Of a stretch of DNA of 64,000 bases, positions 62,989 to 64,000 are shown one piece after another. Source of the stretch: Anarhynchus alexandrinus (Eukaryota; Chordata; Aves; Charadriiformes; Charadriidae); NCBI GenBank assembly GCA_008711295.1, contig VUYV01000082.1, positions 2,022,518 to 2,086,517 on the forward strand. Direction: 5' to 3'. The position numbers and the translations under genes are program-made. Position 1 is the stretch's first letter. Each line of letters starts with the position of its first letter. The notes under the pieces are model-generated. The model searched no databases and had not been told where the DNA came from. It worked only from the letters and a program-made list of their open reading frames with translations.

Positions 62989-64000
62989 TGAATGCCCAGC
63001 TTTTTGTCAGCTCCCGAACTAGGAGCACACCAGAAAAAAATAAGCAAAAAAACCCAACCCAAAAAGCTACAGCAACATCTCTCGACCCTCTAAAGGCTCA
63101 TAGTTAGCAATTATCTTTCAAAGGCTTACTTCAAAAGTAATTTATTATTTTATTGGCTGTTTGCTGAGAGATCAAATAAATCCAAGGTGCCTAGTCAAGT
63201 ATGTTCCTAATTAATTTTGATAGGAACTCGACTGGCTAGTTTAAATGCTGGAGAAGACAGCTGAGTGGGAGTTTGGGCTTGGTGAAGCCAGCTAGGCAAG
63301 AGTTTTACATTTGGTTTACAAAAGAGCTTGAGTAGGCTGAGATTCCAAGCTGATGAGATGGTCTCAACCATGACTACACTCTTTCTTTTTTGGCAGAGAA
63401 CTCGTACACTGGATGTGTGAGCTGTAGGGATGAAAGAGGAGTTTAGTCTCTGTAGCACTACAGGACTTGACTTCTTTGCTGATTTTTGCAGCAGTTCCTC
63501 CCATGGTAATGATACCAGGATGCTGGTCACTCTGTTTGGATCTCAGCTAAACAAATTGTTGACCAGACACCAAAGATGGCAGCTTTTGGTGCAGGTTTGA
63601 TCTGAACCAATGACTTGGGAACAGAAAGCATCGTATCTTCTTTCAAAAATTTGTCTGAGCCATAAAAATACTCCTTTACTTTTTGCCAAAGAGAAAAGAC
63701 TCAGGAGCTGACAGAGGAATCCTGGTACCGTGGTCTAAAACCAGCTGAGTTCAGGTCATGATCCATTACCAATTCACCACCCGGGAAGAAGCCAGCAGTG
63801 TTTCAGTGGTGCTGTGCCCAGCCGTGCTCTTCCTTCCCAAATGTAAAGTTGTCTGCATTAGGAGGAAGCCAGGAGCTGCTGCTTCCCAGATTTAATTAAT
63901 GTTGTTTTGCCTTTGTGTTATCCTGGAAGCCTCAAATCCAACTCCTGCTCAGTCCTGACCTTAGTGGGAGCTGCTGCTTCTCGCAGACGGTTACAGCAGG
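62989..64000. other. Intergenic to window end, nothing recognised
   Basis: AT-rich at 63020-63200, then ordinary sequence. No exon or repeat is supported. Confidence 0.45.

Noticed and set aside
10210..64000. Search for RASD2 (Rhes) coding exons expected downstream of MCM5
   Set aside because: No frame shows the Ras-family GxxxxGKS and DTSG motifs of RASD2 on either strand. Its coding exons are not in this window.

Overview
The window looks like a vertebrate nuclear chromosome, almost certainly from a bird. The evidence is a split gene with GT-AG introns that encodes the replication protein MCM5, several 5'-truncated CR1 retroposons ending in the bird-typical ATTCTATG 3' repeat, and old MIR-like SINE relics. 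No bacterial, viral, CRISPR, tRNA or rRNA features were recognised.

Region 1 (1-10210) is MCM5 on the plus strand. It is complete except for about the first four codons, which lie just upstream of base 1. Sixteen coding exons join without a frame error into 730 codons. Adding four gives the usual vertebrate length of 734. The stop is at 9948-9950 and a poly(A) signal at 10173-10178. Exons 1-7 encode the N-terminal DNA-binding domain with its zinc-binding cysteines, exons 8-14 the AAA+ ATPase with Walker A, Walker B, sensor and arginine-finger motifs, and exons 14-16 the C-terminal winged-helix region. Two CR1 copies sit in introns 4 and 15, both in the gene's orientation. Intron 4 also holds a strong G-quadruplex motif.

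Region 2 (10210-64000) is about 54 kb in which I can support no protein-coding gene. Open frames there are short, overlap on both strands and resemble no family I know. In human, RASD2 follows MCM5 after a long gap, so this is probably the MCM5-RASD2 intergenic interval, but no RASD2 coding exon is recognisable here. The interval holds a CR1 fragment lacking both ends (about 12255-12505), a minus-strand CR1 (31017-31427), four MIR-like relics, an old amniote retroposon 3' end near 14.5 kb, a 63-bp tandem duplication, simple repeats and two further G-quadruplex motifs. It also holds a roughly 180-bp inverted repeat pair (52480-52659 and 53984-54166) of unknown family.

The most interesting unexplained items are that inverted repeat, a minus-strand hydrophobic frame at 59429-59626 that reads like the last exon of a membrane protein (with a second hydrophobic stretch just upstream in another frame), and a GAGAAG tandem splice acceptor right after the Walker B motif of MCM5. 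I found no convincing novel biological system. All coordinates, splice sites and similarities were read by eye; no alignment was run.
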